DNA from: Burkholderiaceae bacterium 16
GTDB taxonomy: Bacteria; Pseudomonadota; Gammaproteobacteria; Burkholderiales; Burkholderiaceae
Length of the DNA stretch: 61,205 nt
Direction: 5' to 3'
Assembly (NCBI GenBank): GCA_000955785.1
Contig: JYOD01000068.1
Location: 1-61,205, forward strand
The translations under genes were made by a program, and so were the position numbers. The notes beneath the pieces were generated by a model. That model worked only from the letters and a program-made list of their open reading frames with translations. It did no database searches and was not told the DNA's origin. Shown here piece after piece: positions 36,136-45,408 of this stretch (position 1 is the first letter of the stretch; every line of letters starts with the position of its first letter).

Positions 36136-36737
36136 CGTGCGGCCAACCCGTGAGAGATCATGTCGAAGGCGGTATCGACCACCTTGTCCATCGACGCCGG
36201 CCGCTTCCACAGCGCGTAGCGCATGCCGAGGAAATTGCTGATGCCGATCAGGCACCACGCCCGAACTTCGGCATCGCCCGGCGAAATCTCGCCCTGCTCC
36301 TCGGCCTTGCCCAGGCGCCGGCTGTAGACGTCGGCGAAGACCTGGAAATAACTGCTGTAGATGGTCTCGTCGACCGAGTAGGAATCGAGCACGATGCGGT
36401 ACAGGTTCTTGTGGCGCGACACGAAGGAAAGGAAAGCCTTGAGCCCGAGCCGCTCGGCCTCGATCTGCGTTTGCGCCGGCCCCACGTGCTTGCGCAGGTG
36501 TGCGCGCACCAGTTCCAGCATGTGCTGTACCAGCGCGCGGAAGATGTCTTCCTTGTCCTTGAAGTAGAGGTAGAAGGTGCCCATCGCCACCTCGGCTTCC
36601 TGCGTGATCTCGGAGATCGAAGCCACGTAGTAGCCCTTCTCGCCGAATACTTTTTCAGCGGCGCGCAGCAGCGCTTCGCGGGTCTTCTGGCCGCGCGCGG
36701 TCTTGGGCTGGCTTACGCCGGATTCGGTGAAGGACAT
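36132..36737 (-). CDS. TetR-family transcriptional regulator
   Basis: 201 residues from the ATG at 36737. The HTH is KTREALLRAAEKVFGEKGYYVASISEITQEAEVAMGTFYLYFKDKEDIFRALV, a standard TetR (FadR/PsrA-like style) DNA-binding domain. The C-terminal domain contains KNLYRIVLDSYSVDETIYSSYFQVF and should bind a ligand, probably an acyl-CoA. As first gene of the catabolic run, it probably represses it through the palindrome at 36828-36849. Confidence 0.92.
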   Translation of the reverse strand: MSFTESGVSQPKTARGQKTREALLRAAEKVFGEKGYYVASISEITQEAEVAMGTFYLYFKDKEDIFRALVQHMLELVRAHLRKHVGPAQTQIEAERLGLKAFLSFVSRHKNLYRIVLDSYSVDETIYSSYFQVFADVYSRRLGKAEEQGEISPGDAEVRAWCLIGISNFLGMRYALWKRPASMDKVVDTAFDMISHGLAAR

Positions 36738-36827
36738 CGGGGCTCCGCAGTGGCTGGTCAGTCCGGAATCTCGGCAGCTACATTGCGATTTTGCACCGCG
36801 GTAACTGCGCCCTCCGGCCAACCTCAA

Positions 36828-36849
36828 AACATGATAACTGATTCATGTT
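36828..36849. promoter_or_regulatory. Likely TetR operator
   Basis: Perfect arms AACATGA (36828-36834) and TCATGTT (36843-36849) with an 8-base spacer. A further TTTCATGAT follows directly. It is in the gap between the TetR gene (start 36737) and the divergent hydrolase, AT-rich against the GC-rich surroundings, and overlaps the most upstream ATG of the hydrolase. Confidence 0.65.
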
Positions 36850-36922
36850 TCATGATATAAAGTTAGCGATCCGAATGTCAATACATCGCTTACCCGGAGC
36901 CCAGCCCGCCCATCCGGGGAAC

Positions 36923-37879
36923 ATGGGCACGCCGCCTGGCAAGCCAACACATCGACTGGAACCATCGCCATTGGATGCTTCTCACACGGCGCCCCATGCC
37001 ACGCAAGCTGAGCCAGCCGGCCTGGCTCCGGCCTTCGCCGTCCATGCCGCCAGCGCGGCCCGGCCAGGCTGGCGGGAGACGGGCAGCGGGCAAGCGTTGC
37101 TGCTCCTGCACGGTTGGTCGCTATCCGGCGAAGCCTTCGACGGCCAGCGCGCGCTGGCGCGACTCGGCTATCGCGTAATCGCCCCCGACCACGCCGGACA
37201 CGGCTTGTCTGCTGCGCTGCCGCATGCGGGACAAGCCAGCATTGCGCGACTGGCCGCGGATGCGGCAGCGCTGATCGGGCACCTGGGCCTGCGAGACGTC
37301 GTGGTGGTCGGATGGTCGATGGGGGCGATGGTGGCCTGGGAACTGATGCGCGGCCATCCTGCGCTGCCGCTGGCCGCCATCGGCGCCATCGACATGACGC
37401 CGCGCCTGGTCGGCGACGCGGAATGGCCGCACGGCCTGCACGGATGCTACGACAGGGTCCAGGCCGCAAGAATGGCCATGCACGTGCGCAAGGACTGGCC
37501 CAGCCTGATCGATTCGGTACGCACCGGACTGTGGTCCGCCGGCAGCGAACCCGATGCGGCGCAATCAGGCCGCATCACCGGCATCATGCGGCAGTGCGCG
37601 CCGGACGCGCTCGCCGCGCTGTGGGAAGACATGGCGCGCCAGGACTATCGCCCGGCGTTGCGCCAGGCTCGCCTTCCTCTATTCCACCTGGTTGGGCAGC
37701 ACAGCCGACTCTATGCGCCGGCCGTGGGCCAGGCCACACTGGCACTGCAACCGGCCGCGCGCCTTGCCACCGTCGACGGCACCGGCCATGCTCCGCATAT
37801 GGAGCGGCCGCCGGCCTTCAACACAGCCTTGCTTGCGATGCTTCACTGGCCTGGCTTGCCCGCTGCACCGGCGCCATGA
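36923..37879 (+). CDS. Alpha/beta-hydrolase, BioH-like
   Basis: 318 residues from the ATG at 36923. Earlier in-frame ATGs at 36875 and 36845 exist, but the latter sits inside the TetR operator. The core has the oxyanion loop LLLLHGWSLSGEAFDG, the nucleophile elbow VVVGWSMGAMVAWEL (Ser in GWSMG), LFHLVGQHSRLYAP for the acid and DGTGHAPHMERP for the His. BioH and related pimeloyl-ACP esterases look like this, but so do many carboxylesterases. It is divergent from the TetR-led operon and may be under the same operator. The first 60 residues are low-complexity. Confidence 0.8.
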   Translation: MGTPPGKPTHRLEPSPLDASHTAPHATQAEPAGLAPAFAVHAASAARPGWRETGSGQALLLLHGWSLSGEAFDGQRALARLGYRVIAPDHAGHGLSAALPHAGQASIARLAADAAALIGHLGLRDVVVVGWSMGAMVAWELMRGHPALPLAAIGAIDMTPRLVGDAEWPHGLHGCYDRVQAARMAMHVRKDWPSLIDSVRTGLWSAGSEPDAAQSGRITGIMRQCAPDALAALWEDMARQDYRPALRQARLPLFHLVGQHSRLYAPAVGQATLALQPAARLATVDGTGHAPHMERPPAFNTALLAMLHWPGLPAAPAP

Positions 37880-37889
37880 GCCGCTGCCC

Positions 37890-38270
37890 TCAGGCCAGCA
37901 GCCGGTAGGTCCACAGGCCCAGCGCGGTCAGCAGCAGCGAGCCACCAAGATGCGCCGCCAGGTGCACTGCCGCCCAGCCATAGTCGCCTGCCATCAGGTT
38001 GGCGACAACCTCGCTGGAGAAGGTGGAAAAGGTGGTCAGGCCGCCCAGGAAGCCGGTCACGGCCAGAAGGCGCCATTCGGGCGACAGATCCGCGTGCGCA
38101 CCGAAGAATCCTGCCGCCAGGCCGATGAGGTAACCGCCCACCAGGTTGGCCGTCAGCGTGCCATAGGGCAGCGCCGGGTTGGCCGCATTCCACAGGACCG
38201 AGAACACCCAGCGCAACCAGGCCCCCATCGCGGCACCGACCCCGACCGCAACAAAACCGAGCCCGCCCAT
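37890..38270 (-). CDS. crcB: CrcB/Fluc fluoride channel
   Basis: 126 residues with four membrane helices. It shows the family marks GAMGAWLRW (near the start), GTLTANLVGGYLIGLAAGFF and GFLGGLTTFSTFSSEV, where Asn, Thr and Phe residues line the fluoride path. It exports fluoride as a dual-topology dimer. The ATG shares one base with the moaE stop, so it is the last gene of the moeA-moaD-moaE run. No fluoride riboswitch was seen. Confidence 0.93.
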   Translation of the reverse strand: MGGLGFVAVGVGAAMGAWLRWVFSVLWNAANPALPYGTLTANLVGGYLIGLAAGFFGAHADLSPEWRLLAVTGFLGGLTTFSTFSSEVVANLMAGDYGWAAVHLAAHLGGSLLLTALGLWTYRLLA

Positions 38271-38800
38271 CAGTGCTTGATGCCCGTGTCTTCCGCCCGC
38301 ACCGGGGTGGCGCTGCCTTCCGGCGTCCCGCCGCTGGCATTCAGGGAGCGAATGCCCCAGCGCGCCAGCGCAGACTCATCGGTCACCCGCGCATCGACCC
38401 AGCGCGCGCCTTCCGGCGTCTGTTCCTTTTTCCAGAACGGCGCTTCGGACTTGAGGTAATCCATGATGAACTCGCAGGCGGCAAACGCATTGCCGCGATG
38501 CGCGGAGGCCACCGCCACCAGCACGATCTGGTCCAGCGGCAGCAGGGGTCCGACCCGATGCACGATGGTGACGCCGAGCAGTTCCCAGCGCTCACGCGCA
38601 ACGGCTTCGATCCGCGCCAGCGCCTTTTCGGTCATGCCGGGATAGTGCTCCAGCTCCATCGCGCTGACCGCGCTGCCGTCGTTCATGTCGCGCACGGTGC
38701 CGACGAAACTGGCCACCGCGCCCACGCCCGGCTGGCCGTGGCGCAATGCCGCCACCTCCGCACCCAGGTCGAAATCCTCGCGCTGCACTCTGACGCTCAT
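38270..38800 (-). CDS. moaE: Molybdopterin synthase catalytic subunit MoaE
   Basis: 176 residues. MoaE marks are GAVASFVGTVRDMNDGSAVSAMELEHYPGM, VTIVHRVGPLLPLDQIVLVAVASAHRGNAFAACEFIMDYLKSEAPFWKKE (with the active-site Lys) and a longer than usual C-terminal tail. With MoaD it inserts dithiolene sulphur into precursor Z. It starts one base after the moaD stop. Confidence 0.95.
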   Translation of the reverse strand: MSVRVQREDFDLGAEVAALRHGQPGVGAVASFVGTVRDMNDGSAVSAMELEHYPGMTEKALARIEAVARERWELLGVTIVHRVGPLLPLDQIVLVAVASAHRGNAFAACEFIMDYLKSEAPFWKKEQTPEGARWVDARVTDESALARWGIRSLNASGGTPEGSATPVRAEDTGIKH

Positions 38801-38801
38801 G

Positions 38802-39059
38802 TCAGCCTCCGGTCACCGGCGGGAAAAACGCCACTTCGCAGCCGTCGGCCAGCATGCTGTCCGCGCTCGCCACCTCATGGTCCACGGCCATGCGCAAGGC
38901 CCTGCCTTCAGCCAGCACCTCAGCCCACGCGCCGCCGCGGGCGCCCAGCCACCTCCGCAGGTCCGCAACGGTGGCCACCGCCGGGGGCACCTCGACCCGT
39001 TCCTGTCCCAGGCCCAACTGCTCGCGCACGCTGGCAAAAAAACGCAACTCGATATGCAT
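38802..39059 (-). CDS. moaD: Molybdopterin synthase sulphur carrier MoaD
   Basis: 85 residues from the ATG at 39059. It has the ubiquitin-like fold of MoaD, with IELRFFASVREQLGLGQERV at the start and EVAFFPPVTGG at the end. The terminal Gly-Gly is the thiocarboxylate site. The short length is normal. It lies 14 bp after moeA. Confidence 0.93.
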   Translation of the reverse strand: MHIELRFFASVREQLGLGQERVEVPPAVATVADLRRWLGARGGAWAEVLAEGRALRMAVDHEVASADSMLADGCEVAFFPPVTGG

Positions 39060-39073
39060 GGCGGTCTCGCTCC

Positions 39074-40315
39074 TCATGCCAGCAGGCCGTCGAAAGCGAT
39101 GTACTGCACGGTGTCGCCCCGCGCGATCGCCTGGTTGGGCGGATTGTCGACCAGGCCGTCGCCCCATACGGTGGAGGTCAGCACCCCCGAACTCTGGTTG
39201 GGAAACAGGTCGAGCCCGCCAGCCTGGTTGACACGCACGCGCAGGAATTCATTGCGGCGGTCAGGCTTGGGCAGGTTGAAATCGGCGCGCAGCGGCAGCC
39301 GGCGCGGCAACACGTTCTGCACGCCCTGCAGCCGCAGGATAAAGGGCCGCACGAACAGCAGGAACGTCACGAAGCTGGAGACCGGATTGCCCGGCAGCCC
39401 CAGGAAATAAGCCGGCGCATGATCGCCGCGCGCTACCTCGCCGAAGGCCAGCGGCTTGCCCGGCTTGATGGCGATCTGCCACAGGTTGAGCCGCCCTTCC
39501 GCCTCCACGGCCGGCTTGATGTGGTCTTCCTCGCCCACGGAGACGCCGCCGGAGGTGATAATCAGGTCATGCCCCTCGGCGGCCCGGCACAGGGTGTCGC
39601 GCGTGGCGGCCAGGGTGTCGGGCACGATGCCGAAATCGCTGACCTCGCACCCCAGGTTTTCCAGCAGCCCACGCAGCGTGAAGCGGTTGGAGTTGTAGAT
39701 GGCACCCGGCTTGAGGGGCTCGCCCGGCATGGCCAGCTCGTCGCCGGTGAAGAACACCGCCACCTTGACGCGCCGCACAACTTCCAGCGCCGCCTGCCCT
39801 ACAGAGGCGGCCAGCCCCAGCGCCTGCGGCGTGAGCCGCGTGCCGGCTGGCAGGATCACGCTGCCGGCGCGGATGTCCTCGCCGGCCCGGCGGATCCACT
39901 CGCCCGGTTGCGGCGCGTGATTGACGATCACATCGTCGCCTTCCGCCACACACTGTTCCTGCATCACCACCGCGTCCGCTCCCGGCGGGATCAGGCCGCC
40001 GGTGAAGATGCGGGCAGCCGTGCCGGCCGCCAGCGCCGTGCCGACATGGCCGGCGGGAATGCGCTGGGCAACCCGCAGCCGCGCGCCCGGCGCGGCCACG
40101 TCGGCACTTCGCACGGCGTAGCCGTCCATCGAAGTATTGTCGGCCGGCGGCACGTCCAGCGTGCTCGATACTGGCGTGGCCAGCACGCGCCCGTTGGCGT
40201 CCAGCGTGGCGATGCGCTCGGCTTCGGCGAGCGGGCTGGCGCCGGCCAGCAAGGCTTCGAGAGCCTGGGCCATGGTCAGCATGGGGGGACGGGCGGGCGC
40301 GGCAGCTTGGGTCAT
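39074..40315 (-). CDS. moeA: Molybdopterin molybdenumtransferase MoeA
   Basis: 413 residues from the ATG at 40315 (MTQAAAPARPPM). MoeA marks are PPADNTSMDGYAV, RIFTGGLIPPGADAVVMQEQ, ITSGGVSVGEEDHIKPAVE, KPGKPLAFG and FLGLPGNPVSSFVTF. It inserts molybdate into adenylated molybdopterin. The gap of 189 bp to thrC upstream has no gene and no obvious terminator. Confidence 0.95.
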   Translation of the reverse strand: MTQAAAPARPPMLTMAQALEALLAGASPLAEAERIATLDANGRVLATPVSSTLDVPPADNTSMDGYAVRSADVAAPGARLRVAQRIPAGHVGTALAAGTAARIFTGGLIPPGADAVVMQEQCVAEGDDVIVNHAPQPGEWIRRAGEDIRAGSVILPAGTRLTPQALGLAASVGQAALEVVRRVKVAVFFTGDELAMPGEPLKPGAIYNSNRFTLRGLLENLGCEVSDFGIVPDTLAATRDTLCRAAEGHDLIITSGGVSVGEEDHIKPAVEAEGRLNLWQIAIKPGKPLAFGEVARGDHAPAYFLGLPGNPVSSFVTFLLFVRPFILRLQGVQNVLPRRLPLRADFNLPKPDRRNEFLRVRVNQAGGLDLFPNQSSGVLTSTVWGDGLVDNPPNQAIARGDTVQYIAFDGLLA

Positions 40316-40504
40316 GACGGGAACAGGTAGGTAAGTCAGCGTGAGACAGCAAACCCATGGCCATCCATCCTCCATGGGAAACGGCCCGCGTACCGCCGCC
40401 GATACATCCGGGGCAATGCGAGGGCCGTGCGATTCAGCTCGGCAAGTCTGATTGTAGCGAGTTGGCGCGCAGGCGGCAGGAACGCCGCCTGCACGGGCTG
40501 GCGC

Positions 40505-41953
40505 CTACAGGCCCGTGTGGCCGGCGATATAAGCCTTGATCCGGTCCACCTCTGCCGGCATCACCTCGAAGCGCTGCGGCAGGTTCTCGATCCCCTCGAA
40601 GCTCGCCGGACGCTCCGGCTCGCGGCCAAGCGCCTCGCGGATGGTGTCGGCGAACTTGGCCGGCAACGCGGTTTCCAGCACCAGCATCGGCACGCCGGGC
40701 GTGAGATGCTCGCGCGCGACCTTGATGCCGTCGGCGGTATGGGTGTCGATGGTGATGCCGTAGCGCCCGGACAGGTCGCGGATGGTGGCAACGCGGTCCT
40801 CGTGCGTGCTGCGGCCCGAGACAAAGCCGAAGGCACGGATGCGCTCGAATTCCGGCGTGCCGGACAGGTCGAAGCCGCCCTTGGTGTCGATGTCGTCGCG
40901 GAACATCGTCGCCAGCTTGCCGGCGTCGCGGCCCAGCAGGTCGAACACGAAGCGCTCGAAGTTCGAAGCCTTCGAGATGTCCATGCTCGGGCTGGAGGTG
41001 TGATACGTTTCGGCCGACTTGCGCACGCGGTAGGTGCCCGTGCGGAAGAACTCGTCGAGCACGTCGTTCTCGTTGGTGGCGACCACCAGCTTGTCGATCG
41101 GCAGGCCCATCATGCGCGCGATATGGCCGGCGCAGACGTTGCCGAAATTGCCGGACGGCACGCAGAACGACACCTTCTGGCCGGGGCCGTCGGTAGCCAG
41201 CAGCCAGCCCTTGAAGTAGTACACCACCTGGGCCACCACGCGCGCCCAGTTGATCGAGTTGACCGTGCCGATCTTCTGGCGGGCCTTGTAGTCGAGATCG
41301 TTGGAGACCGCCTTGACGATGTCCTGGCAGTCATCGAACACGCCTTCGACCGCCAGGTTGAAGATGTTCGGGTCCTGCAGGCTAAACATCTGCGCGGTCT
41401 GGAATGCGCTCATCTTGCGGTGCGGGCTGAGCATGAACACGCGGATGCCGCGCTTGCCGCGCATGGCGTATTCCGCCGCGCTGCCGGTGTCGCCGGAGGT
41501 GGCGCCGAGGATGTTCAGCTCCTGCCCGGCGCGCGCCAGCGCGTACTCGAACAGGTTGCCGAGCAGCTGCATGGCCATGTCCTTGAAGGCCAGCGTGGGA
41601 CCGTTGGACAGTCCCAGCAACTGCAGCGGCGCGCCGCCCTCTTCGCCCAGCGTGCGCAGCGGCGTGATATCCGCGGTGTTGTCGCCGGGACGGGCGTTGC
41701 AGTACACCTCGGCGGTGTAGGTCTTGCGCGTCAGCGCGCGCAGGTCCTCGGCCGGGATGTCGTCGCAGAAGCGGGACAGCACTTCAAAGGCGAGATCGGC
41801 GTACGACAGCTTGCGCCAGGCCTCCAGCTCGTCGGCCGAAACCTGCGGGTACTCCTGCGGCAGGTACAGGCCGCCGTCCGGCGCCAGGCCGCCCAGCAGG
41901 ATCTCGGAGAAGGTTTGCGGCATCTCATGGCCGCGCGTCGACTGGTATTTCAT
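40505..41953 (-). CDS. thrC: Threonine synthase
   Basis: 482 residues. The beginning MKYQSTRGHEMPQTFSEILLGGLAPDGGLYLPQEYP is diagnostic. The PLP-binding lysine is in TLAFKDMAMQLLG, and the phosphate loop follows in ATSGDTGSAAEYAMRG. It converts O-phosphohomoserine to threonine. It starts 8 bp after hom and is surely cotranscribed. Confidence 0.97.
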   Translation of the reverse strand: MKYQSTRGHEMPQTFSEILLGGLAPDGGLYLPQEYPQVSADELEAWRKLSYADLAFEVLSRFCDDIPAEDLRALTRKTYTAEVYCNARPGDNTADITPLRTLGEEGGAPLQLLGLSNGPTLAFKDMAMQLLGNLFEYALARAGQELNILGATSGDTGSAAEYAMRGKRGIRVFMLSPHRKMSAFQTAQMFSLQDPNIFNLAVEGVFDDCQDIVKAVSNDLDYKARQKIGTVNSINWARVVAQVVYYFKGWLLATDGPGQKVSFCVPSGNFGNVCAGHIARMMGLPIDKLVVATNENDVLDEFFRTGTYRVRKSAETYHTSSPSMDISKASNFERFVFDLLGRDAGKLATMFRDDIDTKGGFDLSGTPEFERIRAFGFVSGRSTHEDRVATIRDLSGRYGITIDTHTADGIKVAREHLTPGVPMLVLETALPAKFADTIREALGREPERPASFEGIENLPQRFEVMPAEVDRIKAYIAGHTGL

Positions 41954-41961
41954 CGGTGCGT

Positions 41962-43272
41962 TCAGTTCAGTTCTTCCATGCGCAGGCGCGTGACGGCCGA
42001 CAGCACGGTCGGCAGCGCTTCGATCTTGGCGATGGCGGCGTTGACCTGCTTCTCCAGGGTGAGGTGCGACAGCATGATGATGTCGGTCTGCGGCTCGCCT
42101 TCACGCGATTCCTTCTGCAGCATGGCATCGATGGAGATGCCGGCATCGGCCAGGATGCGGGTGATGTCGGCCAGCACGCCGGTCTCGTCCGCCACGCGCA
42201 TGCGCAGGTAGTACGAGCTGGTGACTTCCTCGATCGGCAGCACCGGCACGCTGGACAGCTCATCCGGCTGGAACGCCAGGTGCGGCACGCGGTGCTCGGG
42301 ATCGGCGGTGTGCAGGCGGGTCACGTCGACCAGGTCGGCGATCACGGCCGAGGCGGTCGGCTCGGCGCCGGCGCCCTTGCCGTAGTACAGCGTGGCGCCC
42401 ACGGCGTCGCCCTGCACCAGCACGGCGTTCATGGCGCCTTCCACATTGGCGATCAGGCGCTTGGCCGGCACCAGCGTCGGATGCACGCGCAACTCGATGC
42501 CGTTCTCGCGGCGGCGCGTCAGGCCCAGCAGCTTGATGCGGTAGCCCAGCTCTTCGGCGTAGCGGATATCCACGGCCGACAGCTTGGTGATGCCCTCCAC
42601 ATAGGCCTTGTCGAACTGCACCGGCATGCCGAAGGCGATCGAGCTCATCAGGGTGATCTTGTGGGCCGCGTCGATGCCTTCGATGTCGAAGGTAGGGTCT
42701 GCCTCGGCATAGCCCAGCGCCTGGGCCTGCTTGAGCACGGTGTCGAAGTCCAGGCCCTTGTCGCGCATCTCCGACAGTATGAAGTTGGTGGTGCCGTTGA
42801 TGATGCCGGCGATCCACTCGATGCGGTTGGCGGTCAGACCTTCGCGTAGCGCCTTGATGATGGGGATGCCGCCGGCCACCGCGGCTTCGAAGGCGACGAT
42901 CACGCCCTTCTTGCGCGCGGCCTCGAAGATCTCGTTGCCATGCACGGCCAGCAGCGCCTTGTTGGCGGTGACCACGTGCTTGCCGTTCTCGATGGCCTTG
43001 AGCACCAGCTCGCGGGCAATCCCGTAGCCGCCGATCAGCTCGATCACGATGTCGATCTCGGGACGGGTGACGACTTCGTTGGCGTCCGCCACCACCTCGA
43101 CCTGCCCACCGGTCAGCTCGCGGGCGCGCTCGGTGTTGAGGTCGGCCACCATGGCAATCTCGATGCCGCGCCCGGCGCGGCGGCGGATTTCTTCCTGGTT
43201 ACGTTGCAGCACATTGAACGTGCCGCTACCGACGGTACCGATGCCAAGCAGGCCTACTTTGATGGGATTCAT
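41962..43272 (-). CDS. hom: Homoserine dehydrogenase
   Basis: 436 residues. The Rossmann loop is GLLGIGTVGSGTFNVL, with the catalytic region EAAVAGGIPIIKALREGLTANRIEWIAGIINGTTNFIL. A C-terminal ACT domain (about 350-430, YYLRMRVADETGVLADITRILADAGISIDAMLQ) should give feedback control by threonine. It is monofunctional, without aspartokinase. It lies between the aminotransferase gene and thrC. Confidence 0.97.
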   Translation of the reverse strand: MNPIKVGLLGIGTVGSGTFNVLQRNQEEIRRRAGRGIEIAMVADLNTERARELTGGQVEVVADANEVVTRPEIDIVIELIGGYGIARELVLKAIENGKHVVTANKALLAVHGNEIFEAARKKGVIVAFEAAVAGGIPIIKALREGLTANRIEWIAGIINGTTNFILSEMRDKGLDFDTVLKQAQALGYAEADPTFDIEGIDAAHKITLMSSIAFGMPVQFDKAYVEGITKLSAVDIRYAEELGYRIKLLGLTRRRENGIELRVHPTLVPAKRLIANVEGAMNAVLVQGDAVGATLYYGKGAGAEPTASAVIADLVDVTRLHTADPEHRVPHLAFQPDELSSVPVLPIEEVTSSYYLRMRVADETGVLADITRILADAGISIDAMLQKESREGEPQTDIIMLSHLTLEKQVNAAIAKIEALPTVLSAVTRLRMEELN

Positions 43273-43336
43273 GGACGATCTGACTCTGAGTTGCTGAAAA
43301 ATGGATGACGCCGCAAACGGACCGGTTCGGTGCCGT

Positions 43337-44590
43337 TCAGGCCGCGTGGCCGTGGCGTTTGCGGTATGCCTCGAGGAAACGGCCGACGCGGCCGATGGCC
43401 TCGCGCAGGTCTTCCTCGTGCGGCAGGAACACGATACGGAAATGGTCGGGCTTGCCCCAGTTGAAGCCCGTACCCTGCACCAGCAGTACCTTGGACTCCT
43501 GCAGCAGTTCGTAGATGAACTCCTGGTCGTCCTGGATCGGGTACATCGACAGGTCGAGCTTGGGGAACAGGTAAAGCGCGGCCTTGGGCTTGACGCAGGT
43601 GACGCCGGGGATCTGCGTGATCAGTTCATGGGCAATATCGCGCTGGCGGCGCAGGCGCCCGCCTTCGCTCACCAGGTCGTTGATGCTCTGGTAGCCGCCC
43701 AGCGCGGTCTGGATGGCCCACTGGCCGGGCACATTGGCGCACAGGCGCATCGAGGACAGCATGTTCAGCCCCTCGATATAGTCTAGCGCGGGCCGCTTGT
43801 CGCCCGACACCACCATCCAGCCGGACCGGTAGCCGCACGAGCGGTAGTTCTTCGACAGGCCGTTGAACGTGACGGTCAGCACATCGGTCGACAGCGAGGC
43901 GATCGAGGTGTGGGTATGGCCGTCGTACAGCACCTTGTCGTAGATCTCGTCCGCGAAGATGATCAGCCCGTGCTCGCGCGCGATCGTCACGATGCTCTTG
44001 AGCAGTTCGTCCGAGTACAGCGCGCCGGTTGGGTTGTTGGGGTTGATGACGACGATCGCCTTGGTATTCGGCGTGATCTTGGCCCGGATATCGTCGAGAT
44101 CGGGCATCCATTCGTTGGCCTCGTCGCACACATAGTGCACCGGGGTGCCCCCCGAGAGGCTCACGGCGGCCGTCCACAGCGGGTAATCCGGCGCCGGCAC
44201 CAGCACTTCGTCGCCGCTGTTGAGCAGCGCGTTCATCGACATCACGATCAGCTCCGAGGCGCCGTTGCCGACGTAGATATCGTCCAGGCCAACGCCCTCG
44301 ATGTTCTTCTGCTGCGTGTAGTGCATGATCGCCTTGCGCGCGGCGAAGATGCCCTTGGAATCCGAGTAGGCTGCCGAGTTGGGCAGGTTGCGCATCATGT
44401 CCTGCTGGATCTCTTCCGGCGCGTCGAAGCCGAACACGGCCAGGTTGCCGATGTTCAGCTTGATGATCTTGTGGCCTTCCTCTTCCATCTGCTTGGCCTT
44501 CTCCAGCACCGGGCCGCGGATGTCATAGCAAACATTGTTGAGCTTATTGGATTTCTGGATCGGTTTCACGGCGATGTCGGCAGGAGGCAA
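43337..44590 (-). CDS. alaA: Class I/II aminotransferase (AlaA-like)
   Basis: 417 residues. The PLP fold-type I marks are NPNNPTGALYSDELLKSIVTIAREHGLIIFADEIYDKVLY and FNGLSKNYRSCGYRSGWMV (Schiff-base Lys in SKNYR). The N-terminus KSNKLNNVCYDIRGPVLEKAKQMEEEG is that of the glutamate-pyruvate aminotransferase AlaA group. Its place directly before hom-thrC is the typical Ralstonia/Cupriavidus order. Regulation is not evident from sequence. Confidence 0.9.
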   Translation of the reverse strand: MPPADIAVKPIQKSNKLNNVCYDIRGPVLEKAKQMEEEGHKIIKLNIGNLAVFGFDAPEEIQQDMMRNLPNSAAYSDSKGIFAARKAIMHYTQQKNIEGVGLDDIYVGNGASELIVMSMNALLNSGDEVLVPAPDYPLWTAAVSLSGGTPVHYVCDEANEWMPDLDDIRAKITPNTKAIVVINPNNPTGALYSDELLKSIVTIAREHGLIIFADEIYDKVLYDGHTHTSIASLSTDVLTVTFNGLSKNYRSCGYRSGWMVVSGDKRPALDYIEGLNMLSSMRLCANVPGQWAIQTALGGYQSINDLVSEGGRLRRQRDIAHELITQIPGVTCVKPKAALYLFPKLDLSMYPIQDDQEFIYELLQESKVLLVQGTGFNWGKPDHFRIVFLPHEEDLREAIGRVGRFLEAYRKRHGHAA

Positions 44591-44884
44591 GCGCCGCCGG
44601 CTGGCGGCAGCAATCTAGGGAATCTGGGTGAGAAAGGAGCGGCCCGTTGTGCGCATCCGCTGCGATGCAACGCAAAACGTGGCAGGCAGGAAGGCAAAAG
44701 CTATAATTTATCGGATTATGACAGACTTCGGCAGGGATTCTTGCATTGCAGCGTACGGCGCCGTCATCCGGCCCCCGCGATGGCAACCCCCTCCCGACCT
44801 GCCCCAAAATGCTCTCAACCCGCCTTGCGCGGCCCGGCCGGGTGCCGGACGGCCGCCCAAGGCAGCGCCCGATAAGGTTTGCCC
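44591..44884. other. Divergent intergenic region
   Basis: About 290 bp between the aminotransferase (minus) and the Mth938-like gene (plus). A perfect TATAAT at 44702-44707 on the plus strand could be a -10 box; I see no good -35. No repeat or gene was recognised. Confidence 0.4.
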
Positions 44885-45265
44885 TTGAAACTCCACGCTG
44901 ACCAGCCCAATGCTCTCAATACGGTGACGTCCTACGGACCGGGCTATATCGACATCAATATGGTGCGCTACACGGAATCCGTGCTTGTCATGCCCGAGGG
45001 CGAGATCCGGCCCTGGCCGGTGCAGCGCTTCGAAGACCTGGAGCCGGCGCATTTCGAAGGCCTGCTGGTGCACTCGCCCGAGGTGGTGCTGCTTGGCACC
45101 GGCAGCCGCCTGCGCTTCCCCCACCCCCGCCTGACCGCGTCCCTGGCGCGCCTGCATGTGGGCGTAGACGCGATGGATCTCCAGGCCGCCTGCCGCACCT
45201 ACAATATCCTGATGGCTGAAGGCCGCAAGGTGGCGGCCATCCTGCTGCTGGAAGACCCGGCCTGA
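44885..45265 (+). CDS. Mth938-like domain protein
   Basis: 126 residues from the TTG at 44885; a TTG two codons earlier (44879) is possible. The AAGG at 44874-44877 supports a start here, and no ATG is suitable. The domain reads VTSYGPGYIDINMVRYTESVLVMPEGEIRPWPV, then LLVHSPEVVLLGTGSRLRFPHP and VDAMDLQAACRTYNILMAEGRKVAAILL. This matches the NDUFAF3/Mth938 fold, linked in eukaryotes to complex I assembly. The bacterial role is not established. It is followed by bcp. Confidence 0.88.
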   Translation: MKLHADQPNALNTVTSYGPGYIDINMVRYTESVLVMPEGEIRPWPVQRFEDLEPAHFEGLLVHSPEVVLLGTGSRLRFPHPRLTASLARLHVGVDAMDLQAACRTYNILMAEGRKVAAILLLEDPA

Positions 45266-45408
45266 GCCCGCCGCGCCGCCTGCCGGGCGGTGCCGCAAGT
45301 TAAGCCCGCGCCACGCTTGAAGTTTCCGGGCCCGCCCCCATCTGCTGCCACCATGGTGGCAGCACTCATGCAGCCGCCCCCTTCCTGCCCCTCCCAGGAG
45401 CCATAAGA

